Part shown: one piece after another, positions 44,491-53,942 of the stretch
How the letters are laid out: each line of letters opens with the position of its first letter
Position numbering within the stretch: the stretch's first letter is position 1
Assembly (NCBI GenBank): GCA_023362775.1
Contig: JALMGJ010000012.1
Span: forward strand, 19,977,501 to 20,041,500
DNA: 64,000 nucleotides
Direction: 5' to 3'
DNA from: Charina bottae
Lineage: Eukaryota; Chordata; Lepidosauria; Squamata; Charinaidae
Made by a program: the position numbers and the translations under genes
Notes under the pieces: generated by a model
What the model was told of the DNA's origin: nothing
Database searches by the model: none
The model's input: only the letters and a program-made list of their open reading frames with translations

Positions 44491-45044
44491 GTCAGTGGAC
44501 GAGTCCTGGTGCTTGTGCAACAGCTGGGGACGAAGGTCTGAGCGCTCGTCGGCGTGAACACGGCACATCGCTGGCTTCCCTCCCGCCAAATTCCAACCTC
44601 CTCCAAAGCCCACCAGCGTCTCGCGCCTTTTCAATCGCGCATGCCCTGGAAGGGGTCCCCCAACACCTAGCCGTCCCCGGACTTTGCTCTGCTGCTTCTT
44701 CCCCCCCGCTCTCCCTTCCTCTTCCCGCTCGCGCTCGCTGGTTCAGTCGCGTCCGATCTGCTTCGCGCTCTGATTGAGTGGGGCAGGGGTGGTGGGTGCC
44801 GGCGAGGGACAGTAAGGCAGTAAGGAGCGGCGGCGGGAGCAGCGAGGATGGAGAAGGTCTTCACGAAGGACCCCGGGGAAGGAGGCGGGGCGACGCTTCG
44901 CTCGCCGCCGGCCCGTCGCGGCTTACTCGGACCCCGGGGAGGTGCAGTGGTGGGGCAGCGGGCATGGTGTGCGTGGTGGCGGCGGCGGCGGGCAATGCAG
45001 TGGGCGTGGCAGGCATGGCGGCAGCAGGCCCTAAGTGTGCGCAA

Positions 45045-45165
45045 TTGGCTCCCGCCTGCAAACCCCGCCCCCTTCCACGCAATTGGTCCCCGCCCGCAAA
45101 CCCTGCCCCCTTCCACGCGATTGGCCCCTGCCCACAAACCCCGCCCCCTGGCTCTCGAGCATGTC
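45045..45165 (-). repeat. Three tandem GC-box/CCAAT modules at the end of hAT A
   Basis: On the minus strand each unit has GGGGCGGGGTTTGCGGGCGG followed by an (A/G)CCAAT and a CGCGTGGAAG-like block, period about 38 bp. Identical in design to 52292-52470 in element B. Confidence 0.92.
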
Positions 45166-45230
45166 AAAATGTGCACGAGCATGTCAAAATGGCTCCCGGC
45201 ATAAAAAGTTTGCCGACCCCTGGTCTAGAC

Positions 45231-45283
45231 AGAACATGGTGAAACAGACTGGTTGTTTGCAAAGGAGTGAGACAAGGTTGTAT
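45231..45283 (+). mobile_element. Outer RTE-like LINE, middle segment
   Basis: GAACATGGTGAAACAGACTG then GTGAGACAAGGTTGTAT is the RT region around RTEHGETDWF..KGVRQGCI in broken frames. Bounded by the TSD of hAT A on the left and by the 10-bp TSD of the BovB insertion on the right (AAGGTTGTAT, 45274-45283). Confidence 0.8.
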
Positions 45284-45578
45284 TTGTTGTTTATTCGTTC
45301 AGTCGCTTCCGACTCTTCATGACTTCATGGACCAGCCCACACCAGAGCTTCCTGTCGGCCGTCACCATCCCCAGCTCCCCCATGGTTGAGTCTGTCACCT
45401 CCAGAATATCATCCATCCATCTTGCCCTTGGTCGGCCCCTCTTCCTTTTGCCTTCCACTTTCCCTAGCATCAGCTTCTTCTCCAGGGTATCCTGTCTTCT
45501 CATTATGTGGCCAAAGTACTTCAGTTTTGCCTTTAATATCATTCCCTCAAGTGAGCAGTCTGGCTTTATTTCCTGGAG

Positions 45579-45837
45579 CAGAGCTTTCCAAACTGTGTGT
45601 CGTGACACAAAATTGTGTCGCCACAAACAGCGTGGTGTGTCGCCACACCACCCAGAAGCAGTGGCGCGTGTGTGCACGGCGGCAGCGGCGCGGGATCAGT
45701 GCTTCCGCGTTTTAGTGGGGGCTGCCGCTGCGCATGCGCGCACCGCCGCACGGCCCCCTGCACCGCCGCTGTGTGCGCGCCGCCACCGCACTGCCGCCGC
45801 CGGTGTGTCACCAGCGGCAGCACTTTAGAAAGCCCTG
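45579..45837. mobile_element. hAT MITE, CAGAGCTTTCCAAACT family, inside BovB
   Basis: Left CAGAGCTTTCCAAACTGTGT, right ACTTTAGAAAGCCCTG. Exact TSD TCCTGGAG at 45571-45578 and 45838-45845. GC-rich subfamily like 41303, with GTGTGTCGCCACACCA boxes and CCGCCGC runs. Confidence 0.95.
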
Positions 45838-46015
45838 TCCTGGAGTATGGACTGGTTTGATCTTCTTGCAGTCCAAGGCACTCTCAGAATTTTTCTCCAA
45901 CACCACAGTTCAAAAGCATCTCTCTTCCTTCACTCAGCCTTCCTTATGGTCCAGCTCTCACAGCCATAGGTTACTACAGGGAATACCATTGCTTTAACTA
46001 TGCGGACCTTTGTTG

Positions 46016-47029
46016 TCAGTGTGATGTCTTAACTATTTTATCAAGATTTGCCATTGCTCTCCTCCCAAGAAGTAGACATCTTCTGATTTCCTGGCTGCAG
46101 TCAGCATCTGCAGTAATCTTTGCGCCTAGAAATACAAAGTCTGTCACTGCCTCCACTTTTTCTCCCTCTATTTGCCAGTTATCAATCAAGCTGGTTGCCA
46201 TAATCTTGATTTTTTTGAGGTTTAACTGCAACCCAGCTTTTGCACTTTCTTCTTTCACCTTCGTCATAAGGCTCCTCAGCTCCTCCTCGCTTTCAGCCAT
46301 CAAAGTGGTATCATCTGCATATCTAAGATTGTTAATATTTCTTCCAGCGATTTTAACTCCAGCCTTGGATTCCTCAAGCCCAGCATGTCGCATGATGTGT
46401 TCTGCGTACAGGTTGAATAGGTAGGGTGAGAGTATACAGCCCTGCCGTACTCCTTTCCCAATCTTAAACCAGTCCGTTGTTCCGTGCTCTGTTCTTACCG
46501 TTGCTACTTGGTCGTTATACAGATTCCTCAAGAGGCAGACAAGATGACTTGGTATCCCCATACCACCAAGAACTTGCCACAATTTGTTATGATCCACACA
46601 GTCAAAGGCTTTAGAATAGTCAATAAAACAGAAATAGATGTTTTTCTGAAACTCCCTGGCTTTCTCCATTATGCAGCGGATATTGTCAATTTGGTCTCTA
46701 GTTCCTCTGTCTTTTCTAAACCCAGCTTGTACATCTGGCAATTCTCGCTCCATGAATTGCTGGAGTCTACCTTGCAAGATCTTGAGCATTACCTTACTGG
46801 CATGTGAAATAAGTGCTACTGTTTGATAGTTTGAACATTCTTTAGTGTTTCCCTTTTTTGGTATGGGGATATAAATTGATTTTTTCCAGTCTGATGGCCA
46901 TTCTTGTGTTTTCCAAATTTGCTGGCATATGGCATGCATCACCTTGACAGCATCATCTTGCAAGATTTTAAACAGTTTTAAACAGTTCAGCTGGGATACC
47001 GTCGTCTCCTGCTGCCTTGTTATTAGCAA
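46016..47029 (-). pseudogene. BovB reverse transcriptase (open fragment)
   Basis: Open for 337 codons. RT motifs in order: KKSIYIPIPKKGN, DVQAGFRKDRGTRDQI, CFIDYSKAFDCVDH (motif A), IGKGVRQGCILSPYLFNLYA (motif B), NNLRYADDTTLMA (catalytic YADD), LNLKKIKIMA, FVFLGAKITADADCSQEI. Upstream coding continues in another frame (46968-47118, VEWALRSIANNKAAGDDGIP), because TTTTAAACAG is tandemly duplicated at 46966-46985. The domain looks complete but the element is broken by frameshift and four kinds of insertion, so it is not active. Confidence 0.92.
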
Positions 47030-47118
47030 TGCTTCTTAAGGCCCATTCAACCTCACTCTTCAGGATGTCTGGCTCTAACTCACTGACCACACCATCAAAG
47101 CTATCTCCAATATTATTA

Positions 47119-47584
47119 TGTGAAATAATGCTGGCTTTTGGGGTAAGGCGCAGAGTAAACAGACAGAGTGCAGCTTTTATGGCTAAAATGTTTACTTGCA
47201 ATAAAAGCAATAAATGTACTGTATATACAGTTACATTATTGCAAAAAAGGAAAAACAAACTTACAAGCAGAGTATCGTGTTTTGTTTCCATTGACAGACA
47301 TGAAGGGGCTCATGCCATGGCCTACACACACAGAAAGCTTTTTCAGATTAACGAAGCCTAAAGCGTTAAGCATTGCACATAGTATAAACTGCCATGAGAT
47401 GGCAGTGTTGCATCTTAAGCAAGCATACTGTCTCCCCCCAAGAATTGTTAGGGCACTTGTTCCCATGTGCCACCACGTGGCAGCTGCACCTGTTTATCAG
47501 TGGGGTTGTTTTGGGAAACAGACAGTAAACTGTAAAGACGCTACAGAAAGTAAACAATTTGCAATTCACAGGAAAACCCTGACA
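47119..47584 (-). repeat. Copia 3' LTR
   Basis: 466 bp, TG...CA ended. Adjacent at 47585-47592 is a polypurine tract on the minus strand (GGGAGGGG), which identifies this as the 3' LTR. It lacks about 170 bp present in the other LTR between the CTACACACACA and GAAAGCTTTTTCAG landmarks. Confidence 0.95.
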
Positions 47585-47646
47585 CCCCTCCCAAATTGCT
47601 TTCGGAACACTGTAGCAATAATGGAAGCTGTGAGAAACAAAATATA

Positions 47647-48416
47647 TTACAAATCATATGTTTCAAGCCCCAGCTTTGTGATCATGGTTGCATGTTTTTC
47701 GATGGTCAAAGCTTTAGTGAACACATCTGCCACATTTTGTTCAGAGGGACAATATTCTAATTGTATGAAACCTTGTACAGCTTGTCTGACATTCTTATAC
47801 TTTACATTCTTATACTTTACATCAACATATTTTGTGCGACCTATCACATTTTCTGACAGAGCAAGACCAATGCATGCTTGCGAATCTTCATACACAGTGC
47901 AAGGCAACTTTATGTTTACAGTTAGATCAAGAAACAGTTGATTAAACCAGCGTAGTTCATTCACTGCCCCACTGAGGGCGGCAAATTCCGCTTCTGCAGT
48001 GGAAATTGCTATTGATGTTTGCTTTCTGGACCACCAGGCAACAGACAAACCAGCAAACAGACACAGAAAACCACTCACAGATTTTCTATCTCCTTCTTCT
48101 GCAAAGGAGCTATCAACATAGATCACAGGAATTTCAGGCTTATTAGCTGACACCGTAAGGCAGAGATTTGCTGTGCCTTTAAGATAACGTAGGAGCCTTT
48201 TCAATCCTTGCCAGTCTCGCAGAGACGGTTTGGCTACCTTGCGGCTTAGCACTCCAACTGGATAAGCTAAGTCAGGACGTGTCCACTGTGTTAAGTGAAG
48301 CAAACTACCTACTGCAGAGTGATATAGATCAGGGTGGGGGCAAGGTTCCTCACACGTGTCACTCTGTAGGAAATCAAGAACCATTGGGGTTTTGGTAGGT
48401 TTTGCATCTGACATGT
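47647..48416 (-). pseudogene. Copia RNase H region
   Basis: Runs from DMSDAKPTKTPM (the end of the RT-RNase H linker), YHSAVGSLLHLTQWTRPDLA, the RNase H strand IYVDSSFAEEGDRKSVSGFL, the glutamate-containing STAEAEFAALSGAVNELRW, YEDSQACIGLALS and LEYCPSEQNVADVFTKAL. The frame is open. A 15-bp tandem duplication at 47791-47820 doubles the VKYKN segment. Just upstream (48416-48500) the sequence changes to the serine/glutamine-rich linker that follows integrase, showing that the RT domain is deleted. Confidence 0.95.
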
Positions 48417-48815
48417 CAAGCTGAACCAACATCTGATTCAACAACCAACACACTAGGAGACTGGGGAACAGAAGGTACCTGGACTGGTTGTTGTTCATTT
48501 ACAGGAGCATGGACAGTAGGTGTTACACTAGATTGCAACAACACTTCTGAACTAGCATTTAACCTTTCCCAACCAGTAGGATGCTCAAAATTAGCACTTC
48601 TGGAGATTACCACTTGACCATAGCCTGAAGAAAAACGGTAACCCTTAGATCTTGATGAATAACCAACAAACCTTAAGCGCTATGCTTTTGGTTGGTTCTT
48701 CCTTCGCTGAGACTTGGGGATGTGAACATATGCAAATGTTCCAAAGACACGCAGGTACTTCAGCGAGGGGCGCTTGCCAAACAAGGAAGTAAGGAACTTC
48801 ATTTACAGATGAATT
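48417..48815 (-). pseudogene. Copia integrase C-terminal region and linker
   Basis: Around 48640-48790 the minus strand reads RPSLKYLRVFGTFAYVHIPK and LRFVGYSSRSKGYR in broken frames, the GKRP.L.HLRVFG..VPK and F.GYS...KGYR block of copia integrase C-termini. 48416-48613 is a low-complexity linker (QQPVQVPSVPQSPSV). The RT fingers and palm expected next are absent. Confidence 0.85.
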
Positions 48816-49811
48816 CTACAACCTGTTAGTTAGATATACTGCAGTCATGGTAGCCTCACCCCAGAAATGGGATGGCACCTGAGCATCTAACATTAGGCTA
48901 TTTTTAATGGTATTAACAACACCAATCTTCCTTTCTGCTATTCCATTCTCAGCTGGAACACCAACATTGGCAAGTCTTTGGGAGATCCCTTTCCTACGAA
49001 GCCAATTCTGGAACTCATGGCTTAGGAACTCTCCTCCACGATCAGACTGAAACTGACCCACTTGATAACCATAGTTTCTCTCTACCATTGCTACAAACCC
49101 TTTAAAGCAAGCAAAGGCTTCCACTTTAGACTTGAGCAAATAACAAAACATAAAGCGAGTATGATCATCTACCAGAAGAAACATGAAACGTGCCCCTCCT
49201 TCACTTGGAGAATAGGGGCCAGCTAGGTCTCCATGAACCAACTGAAATGGTCTAGTTGACACTCTGTTACTTTTCCTAGCAACAGGTGCAGCCTTGATCT
49301 TAGATTGTTTACACACAGTACAATCAAGGAAGTCTTCACATTTTCTGGACTTTAGCTCAGGATACACCTTGGCCATCTGGGACAAACTTCCCCACCCGGG
49401 ATGTCCCAGTACTCTGTGAAAATAATGAATGCATTTATGATGTGGGGGAACATTGGAAACACAATTTCCAGCCACAATCTCCTGCTTAGGAAGCATTTCA
49501 TACAACTGATTTACTAATTTCCCCCTAGCACACTCAATTCCATCTTTTTCAATAGAACATCCAGTACCCTTGAACACAACAGTATACCCAGACTTGACCA
49601 GAGCTGGAACGCTGAGGAGGGAAAAATCAAGTGTAGGAACACACAACACATTTTGCACACTTATCCCCAAACAAGGAATATATACTTCACCCTGAAAAGA
49701 CACATCAGCCATGGATCCATCAGCTAGAGCAACCTGTTGAATTTTAGGCTTGCATTTTGTTAACAATAACTGTTCATTGTTCACAATAATTTGGCTGCAA
49801 GCCGAGTCCAA
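48816..49811 (-). pseudogene. Copia protease remnant and integrase
   Basis: 331 codons. Starts with MDSACSQIIVN, the aspartic-protease active-site region in which the usual DSG is DSA. Then the GAG-pre-integrase zinc-binding block HKCIHYFHRVLGH...CTVCKQSK, and the integrase core with catalytic residues in QLVHGDLAGPYS (D), VGQFQSDRGGEFLSHEFQ (D) and VPAENGIAERK (E), ending with SHFWGEATMTAVYLTNRL. The DDE triad is intact although the element is defective overall. Confidence 0.95.
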
Positions 49812-49820
49812 TAGCCAAGT

Positions 49821-50204
49821 CTATGGAGACCGCTTACTCACAGCAGTTAGCAGAGCAGAAACTTGGGTACGTTGTCTAGGTGGCTTCCCCTTCTTTCGAG
49901 CAAACCTCTTTCCACTGGCACTACCCGCTGGGCGAGGTGGCTGGGGGCAGTCTTTCAGGAAATGCTGAGTAGAATTACACCGATAACACCTTCTTACAGC
50001 ACATGCAGACTCTGTTCCAGCAGGAAAACGCCGTTTAGAAGTCTCAGGAACAGCAACAGATGGCTTACCCTGCAGCTTCTCTAGGTCACGAGATTGCTGT
50101 ATCTCCTGGAGCCGGTTTGTAAGATAATCCACAGTAAGGTCCTGGGGTCGTAACGTCTGAGTTGCCTCGATGAGCATATCAAAGCTGTTGTCCAAACTTG
50201 ACAA
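49821..50204 (-). pseudogene. Copia gag C-terminus with zinc knuckle
   Basis: Contains the retroviral-type CCHC knuckle CYRCNSTQHFLKDC (C73, C76, H81, C86 of this frame), followed by a basic region (KRFARKKGKPPRQRTQ). Overlaps the N-terminal gag frame by about 120 bp in a different frame, marking a frameshift near 50090-50200. Confidence 0.93.
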
Positions 50205-50653
50205 TATGATACACGCTGAGTATCTGGCACCACCACGTCTCTCTCCTCAAGTTCAAGAAACAAAGTCTTGAGTTTATGAAAGTAGGTCATCACATTCCCA
50301 CCCGGCTGCAGCTTTAAATTGTAAAGCTGACGTGATAGTCCAACAATGGCAGCAGAGTTTTGTCTTGAATAAATGGCTTTAAGAGCTTCCCAGCACCCAT
50401 GTGCAGTGTCTAGGTTGCTGACATGGAGTAACTGAGATGATTCCAGTCCCAGAATCAAATTGCCATAAGCACGGTCTAAACGCAATTGCACTTCCTCAGA
50501 AATGAGACCTGCTGGAGGTGGGTTTTCCACATATCGCCACAAGCCTTCTTTTAAAAAGAATGATTTAATCTTCACACACCAGGTCCGATAGTTTGTGCCA
50601 TCTGAGCGCTCAAATGGAAGACTAGTCAGTCCTGCAGCAGCCATGCTGACCAC
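50081..50653 (-). pseudogene. Copia gag N-terminus
   Basis: Begins MVSMAAAGLTSLPFERSDGT then NYRTWCVKIKSFF, the UBN2/gag-like YxxWxxxmxxxL start of copia polyproteins, with AHGCWEALKAIYSRQN and LSRQLYNLKLQPGGNVMTYF (typical W..L...Y and L...L..LKM..G.S...H). The start is 108 bp inside the 5' LTR, as usual. Confidence 0.93.
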
Positions 50654-50745
50654 TCAAAGAAAAACACGTTTACTCTGAAAGCAGCCTCTAAAAACAAACT
50701 CCCTTTTACAGCCAGGTAAACGCAGCAAAAAGCGTACCTTCCTCA

Positions 50746-50761
50746 CTGGGCAACCATAACC
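50746..50761 (-). other. Copia primer-binding site (half-tRNA type)
   Basis: Immediately inside the 5' LTR, the minus strand reads GGTTATGGTTGCCCAG. This equals the complement of the initiator-tRNA anticodon arm (GGTTATGG..GCCCAG) with two extra T. Drosophila copia and yeast Ty5 prime from this internal tRNA site rather than from the tRNA 3' end. Confidence 0.65.
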
Positions 50762-51419
50762 TGTGAAATAATGCTGGCTTATAGGGTTAAGGTGCAAAGT
50801 AAACAGACAGAGTGCAGCTTTTATGGCTAAATTGTTTACTTGTAATAAAAGCAATAAATGTATATAGAGTTACATTATTGCAAAAAAGGAAAAACAAACT
50901 TACAAGCAGAGTATTGTGTTTTGTTTCCATTGACAGACTTGAAGGGGCTCATGCCATAGCCTACACACACAGCCATGCATAGCTACGCACTTCCCAGTCT
51001 TCACATGGAGTAGAACACACACACGAACATGGCTAAAAGACCGGACAGAAGTCAAGAAGCATAGACCCATAGTTCACAGCTGAGATATACACTTGTTCCA
51101 GCTTTCTGATTGGAGGAACCTTAGGGTCAGGGGGTCAGAAAGCTTTTTCAGATTTACGAAGCCTAAAGCGTTAAGCATTGCACATAGTATAAACTGCCAT
51201 GAGATGGCAGTGTTGCATCTTAAGCAAGCATACTGTCTCCCCCCGAGAATTGTTAGGGCACTTGTTCCCATGAGATAGTTTTTAGACTGAGACATAACAT
51301 CACGTGGTGGCAGCTGCACCTGTTTATCAGTGGGGTTGTTTTGGGAAACAGACAGTAAACTGTAAAGACGCTACAGAAAGTAAAGAAAACAATTTGCAAT
51401 TCACAGGAAAACCCTGACA
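50762..51419 (-). repeat. Copia 5' LTR
   Basis: 658 bp, same ends as the 3' LTR. Carries extra blocks (about 50978-51140 and near 51273-51302) not in the 3' LTR. Confidence 0.95.
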
Positions 51420-51424
51420 TATTA

Positions 51425-52210
51425 TCCTTCCTATAGATCTTCCGTATATTCTTGCCACCTTTTCTTGATCTCTTCTGCTTCTGTTAGGTCCTTACCATCT
51501 TTGTTTTTGATCATACCCATTTTTGCCTGGAATTTACCTCCGATCTTTCTAATTTTCTGGAAGAGGTCTCTTGTCCTTCCTATTCTATTGTCTTCTTCCA
51601 CTTCCGCACATTGCTTGTTTAAAAATAATTCCTTATCTCTTCTGGCTAACCTCTGGAATTTTGCATTTAATTGGGCATATCTCCCCCTATCACTGTTGCC
51701 TTTTGCTTTCCTTCTTTCTTGGGCTACTTCCAGTGTCTCAGCAGACAGCCATCTTGCCTTCTTGGTTTTCTTTTTCTTTGGGACGTTTTTTGTTGCCGCC
51801 TCCTGAACAATGTTGCGAACTTCTGTCCATAGTTCTTCCGGGACCCTATCTACTAAATCTAGTCCCTTAAATCTATTCTTCACCTCCACTGCATATTCCT
51901 TAGGAATATTAGTGAGCTCATATCTAACTGATCTGTGGGTCTTCCCCATTCTCTTTAGTCTGATTCTAAATTTTGCAATAAGAAGTTCGTGATCTGAACT
52001 ACAGTCAGCTCCAGGTCTTGTTTTTACCGACTGTATAGATGTCCGCCACCTTTGGCTGCAAAGGATGTAGTCAATCTGATTTCGGTGTCGACCATCTGGT
52101 GAAGTCCATGTATAAAGTCGTCTTTTAGGTTGTTGGAAGAGAGTGTTTGTTATGCACAGTGAGTTGTCTTGGCAAAATTCTATCAGCCTATGTCCCGCTT
52201 CATTTTGTTC
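51425..52210 (-). mobile_element. BovB LINE, endonuclease C-terminal half and linker
   Basis: Open minus-strand frame with AGHRLIEFCQDNSLCITNT, the endonuclease motifs RNQIDYILCSQRW and DCSSDHELLIAKFRIRLK (catalytic D and H), then a basic linker with VPKKKKTKKARWLSAETLEV and the segment leading into RT (GMIKNKDGKDLTEAEEIKKR). Interrupted on the right by hAT B; continues at 54539. Confidence 0.94.
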
Positions 52211-52291
52211 TCCCAGACCAGGGGTCGGCAAACTTTTTATGCCGGGAGCCATTTTGACATGCTCATGCACATTTTGAAATGCTCGAGAGCC

Positions 52292-52470
52292 AGGGGGCGG
52301 GGTTTGCGGGTGGGGGCCAATCGCGTGGAAGGGGGCGGGGTTTGCGGGCGGGGCCAATCGCGTGGAAGGGGGCGGGGTTTGCGGGCGGGAGCCAATCACG
52401 TGGAAGGGGGCGGGGTTTGCGGGCAGGAGCCAATTGCATGTACTGGGGGCAGGGTTTGTGGGCGGGAGCC
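52292..52470 (+). repeat. Five tandem GC-box/CCAAT modules at the end of hAT B
   Basis: Period 37-39 bp; each unit has GGGGCGGGGTTTGCGGGCGG, then GCCAAT(C/T), then CGCGTGGAAG or a variant (once CACGTGGAAG, an E-box). GGGCGGG matches the Sp1/KLF GC box and CCAAT the NF-Y site; binding is inferred. Confidence 0.93.
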
Positions 52471-53164
52471 TTGAAAACAATTTTGGGTGGCAAAATGTAG
52501 CTGCAGCTCCCCACCCCACCCGAATGTATTTATCGCGTTTGTATCCGACCTTTTGTAACAGGAGCCCAAGGCGGCGTTCCCAGCGCTTCCTCCTCCTATT
52601 TTTCGTTTGCGACACGTGCAAAGGGCTGCTTTCCCGTGTTTTTTAGGCCGTGCAAAAAAGTAGGGTGTAATGCTGTATCCCAAATGTTAATTAACATAGT
52701 ACAGTATCTTAAACTAGCTTCCCCTTTGCAAAATGGGAGGGCGGAAAGCGGCGAGGCTGGACTCTCTCCGTCCCTCGACGGAGCTGTGTGTCCTGGGCGT
52801 GGGCCGGGCTCTGGGGATGAAGGAACGGCTTGGCACGCAGCCCTTTGTCCGGAGCAACCGCTTCCCCATCCCCGGAAACGAGGGTGGTTGTAGCGCGCGC
52901 GCGGCTTTGGAGGCGCGCTCGGTCCGACAAAGCGCATGCTCGGCCTTTTCTCGGGGGTACCGCATTCAGCCTCGCAGGTTCTCAGCCGGCTGGACTACAG
53001 CTCCCATAGTCTTTTCCGAGCACCAGCCGGGGATGCTGGAGAGTATTCGGGCCCCTCCCCGCCGAGCGCAGGTTGGGGAAGGCTGGCGCGGGTACAGGAA
53101 CCGGCTGCACCGCGTGGCCGTAGGACGCACTCTCGGCCCCCATCGTTTTTCTCCTCCCCCAATC

Positions 53165-53942
53165 TCGGCTCGGCTCCCCCGGCCGCCGCAGGGCTCGGGT
53201 TAGCGGGGGAGAGGACGCCGAACGGCGGGGTGGGGGGATTGATGGGGAGGGAGGGTGCTCCTGGTGGGGGCCACTTGGGGAGCTCTCTGCAGGGGCCTCT
53301 TGGGGTGCCCTATGTCTCTGTCCCACCTCATCCAGGGGAGCTTTTGGCAAGGTCCCAATGCCGCTCCTTACTGCCTTCCTTCTTCTCTCCCTTCCTTCTT
53401 CCTCCCTCCCCTGATGGTGCCGGCCATCAGAGTTTGGGGGCGGGAGTTTGGCCGCGCGCCTTGGAGGCGCTCCTGGAGAAGCAGCCGCGGGAGGCCCTCC
53501 GGGTGCTGGAGCCTCTGCTGTGGGAGGAAGGACGCGCCCGGCCGAGGCGGCTGCTGGCCCTGTGCAAGACCTTGCATGAGGAAGGCTGGGCCGAGCGCCC
53601 AGACGGGATGCCCCTGGAAGAGCTGCGCCTGCTGCTGGAGAAGGCGCTGAGCCTGGTGTGGAAGGCACCGAGCTGTCATGCTGTCGGCCTGGAGAGCGCT
53701 CTGTGGGCTGGCCCGCTGGAGGAGGAGGAAGCGGCTGCGAATGGGACCTTGCCAAAAGCTCCCCTGGATGAGGTGGGACAGAGACACAGGGCACCCCAAG
53801 AGGCCCCTGCAGAGAGCTCCCCAAGTGGCCCCCACCAGGAGCACCCTCCCGCCCCATCAATCCCCCCACCCCGCCGTTCGGCGTCCTCTCCCCCCGCTAA
53901 CCCGAGCCCTGCGGCGGCCGGGGGAGCCGAGCCAGGCTCGGA
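53165..53942. repeat. Inverted repeat pair inside hAT B
   Basis: 53165-53361 and 53745-53942 are near-identical in inverted orientation (for example GATGGGGAGGGAGGGTGCTC left, complement right; AGCTTTTGGCAAGGTCCCA left, complement right), separated by about 380 bp. Long overlapping frames on both strands through it arise from this symmetry and high GC. Confidence 0.93.
53440..53745 (+). pseudogene. Coding-like segment between inverted repeats (possible captured exon)
   Basis: The spacer encodes about 100 residues of helical, leucine- and glutamate-rich protein (RALEALLEKQPREALRVLEP, then RLLALCKTLHEEGW and LEELRLLLEKALSLVW, ending in an acidic EEEEAAA run) without stops. Codons are strongly GC-ending. 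It is unlike transposase and may be a captured host exon; I do not recognise the gene. GC-driven chance is the alternative. Confidence 0.4.

Larger units (their letters stand above)
42827..45222. mobile_element. Large GC-rich non-autonomous hAT element A
   Basis: Left end CAAGGGTTGGAAATGGCGGC with the palindrome AGCCAGATCTGGCT; right end AAGTTTGCCGACCCCTG. Exact 8-bp TSD GTCTAGAC at 42819-42826 and 45223-45230. Total 2396 bp. The interior is strongly GC- and CpG-rich (43250-44300). Long open frames on both strands here lack any transposase motif and reflect composition. The ends match element B at 52219-54530 in inverted orientation, as does a block near 44778-44830 (complement near 54307-54362). 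It sits inside the outer RTE LINE. Confidence 0.93.
45284..47113 (-). mobile_element. BovB LINE, 3' part
   Basis: The 3' terminus is at the left (complement of GAGTCGGAAGCGACTGAACG). The whole BovB spans 45284-55364, with 10-bp TSDs AAGGTTGTAT at 45274-45283 and 55365-55374. Subtracting later insertions leaves about 3.2 kb, close to full length for BovB. C-terminal coding sequence at 45291-45560 (GIMLKAKLKYFGHIMRR, KRKRGRPRARWMDDIL) is interrupted by a MITE at 45579. Confidence 0.93.
47119..51419 (-). mobile_element. Ty1/copia LTR retrotransposon, internally deleted
   Basis: Two LTRs starting TGTGAAATAATGCTGGCTT and ending CCCTGACA flank coding DNA on the minus strand in copia order gag - protease - integrase - (RT missing) - RNase H. 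A 5-bp TSD, TATTA, lies at 47114-47118 and 51420-51424. The reverse-transcriptase domain is absent, so the copy is non-autonomous. It is inserted in BovB. Copia elements are rare in amniotes. Confidence 0.96.
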
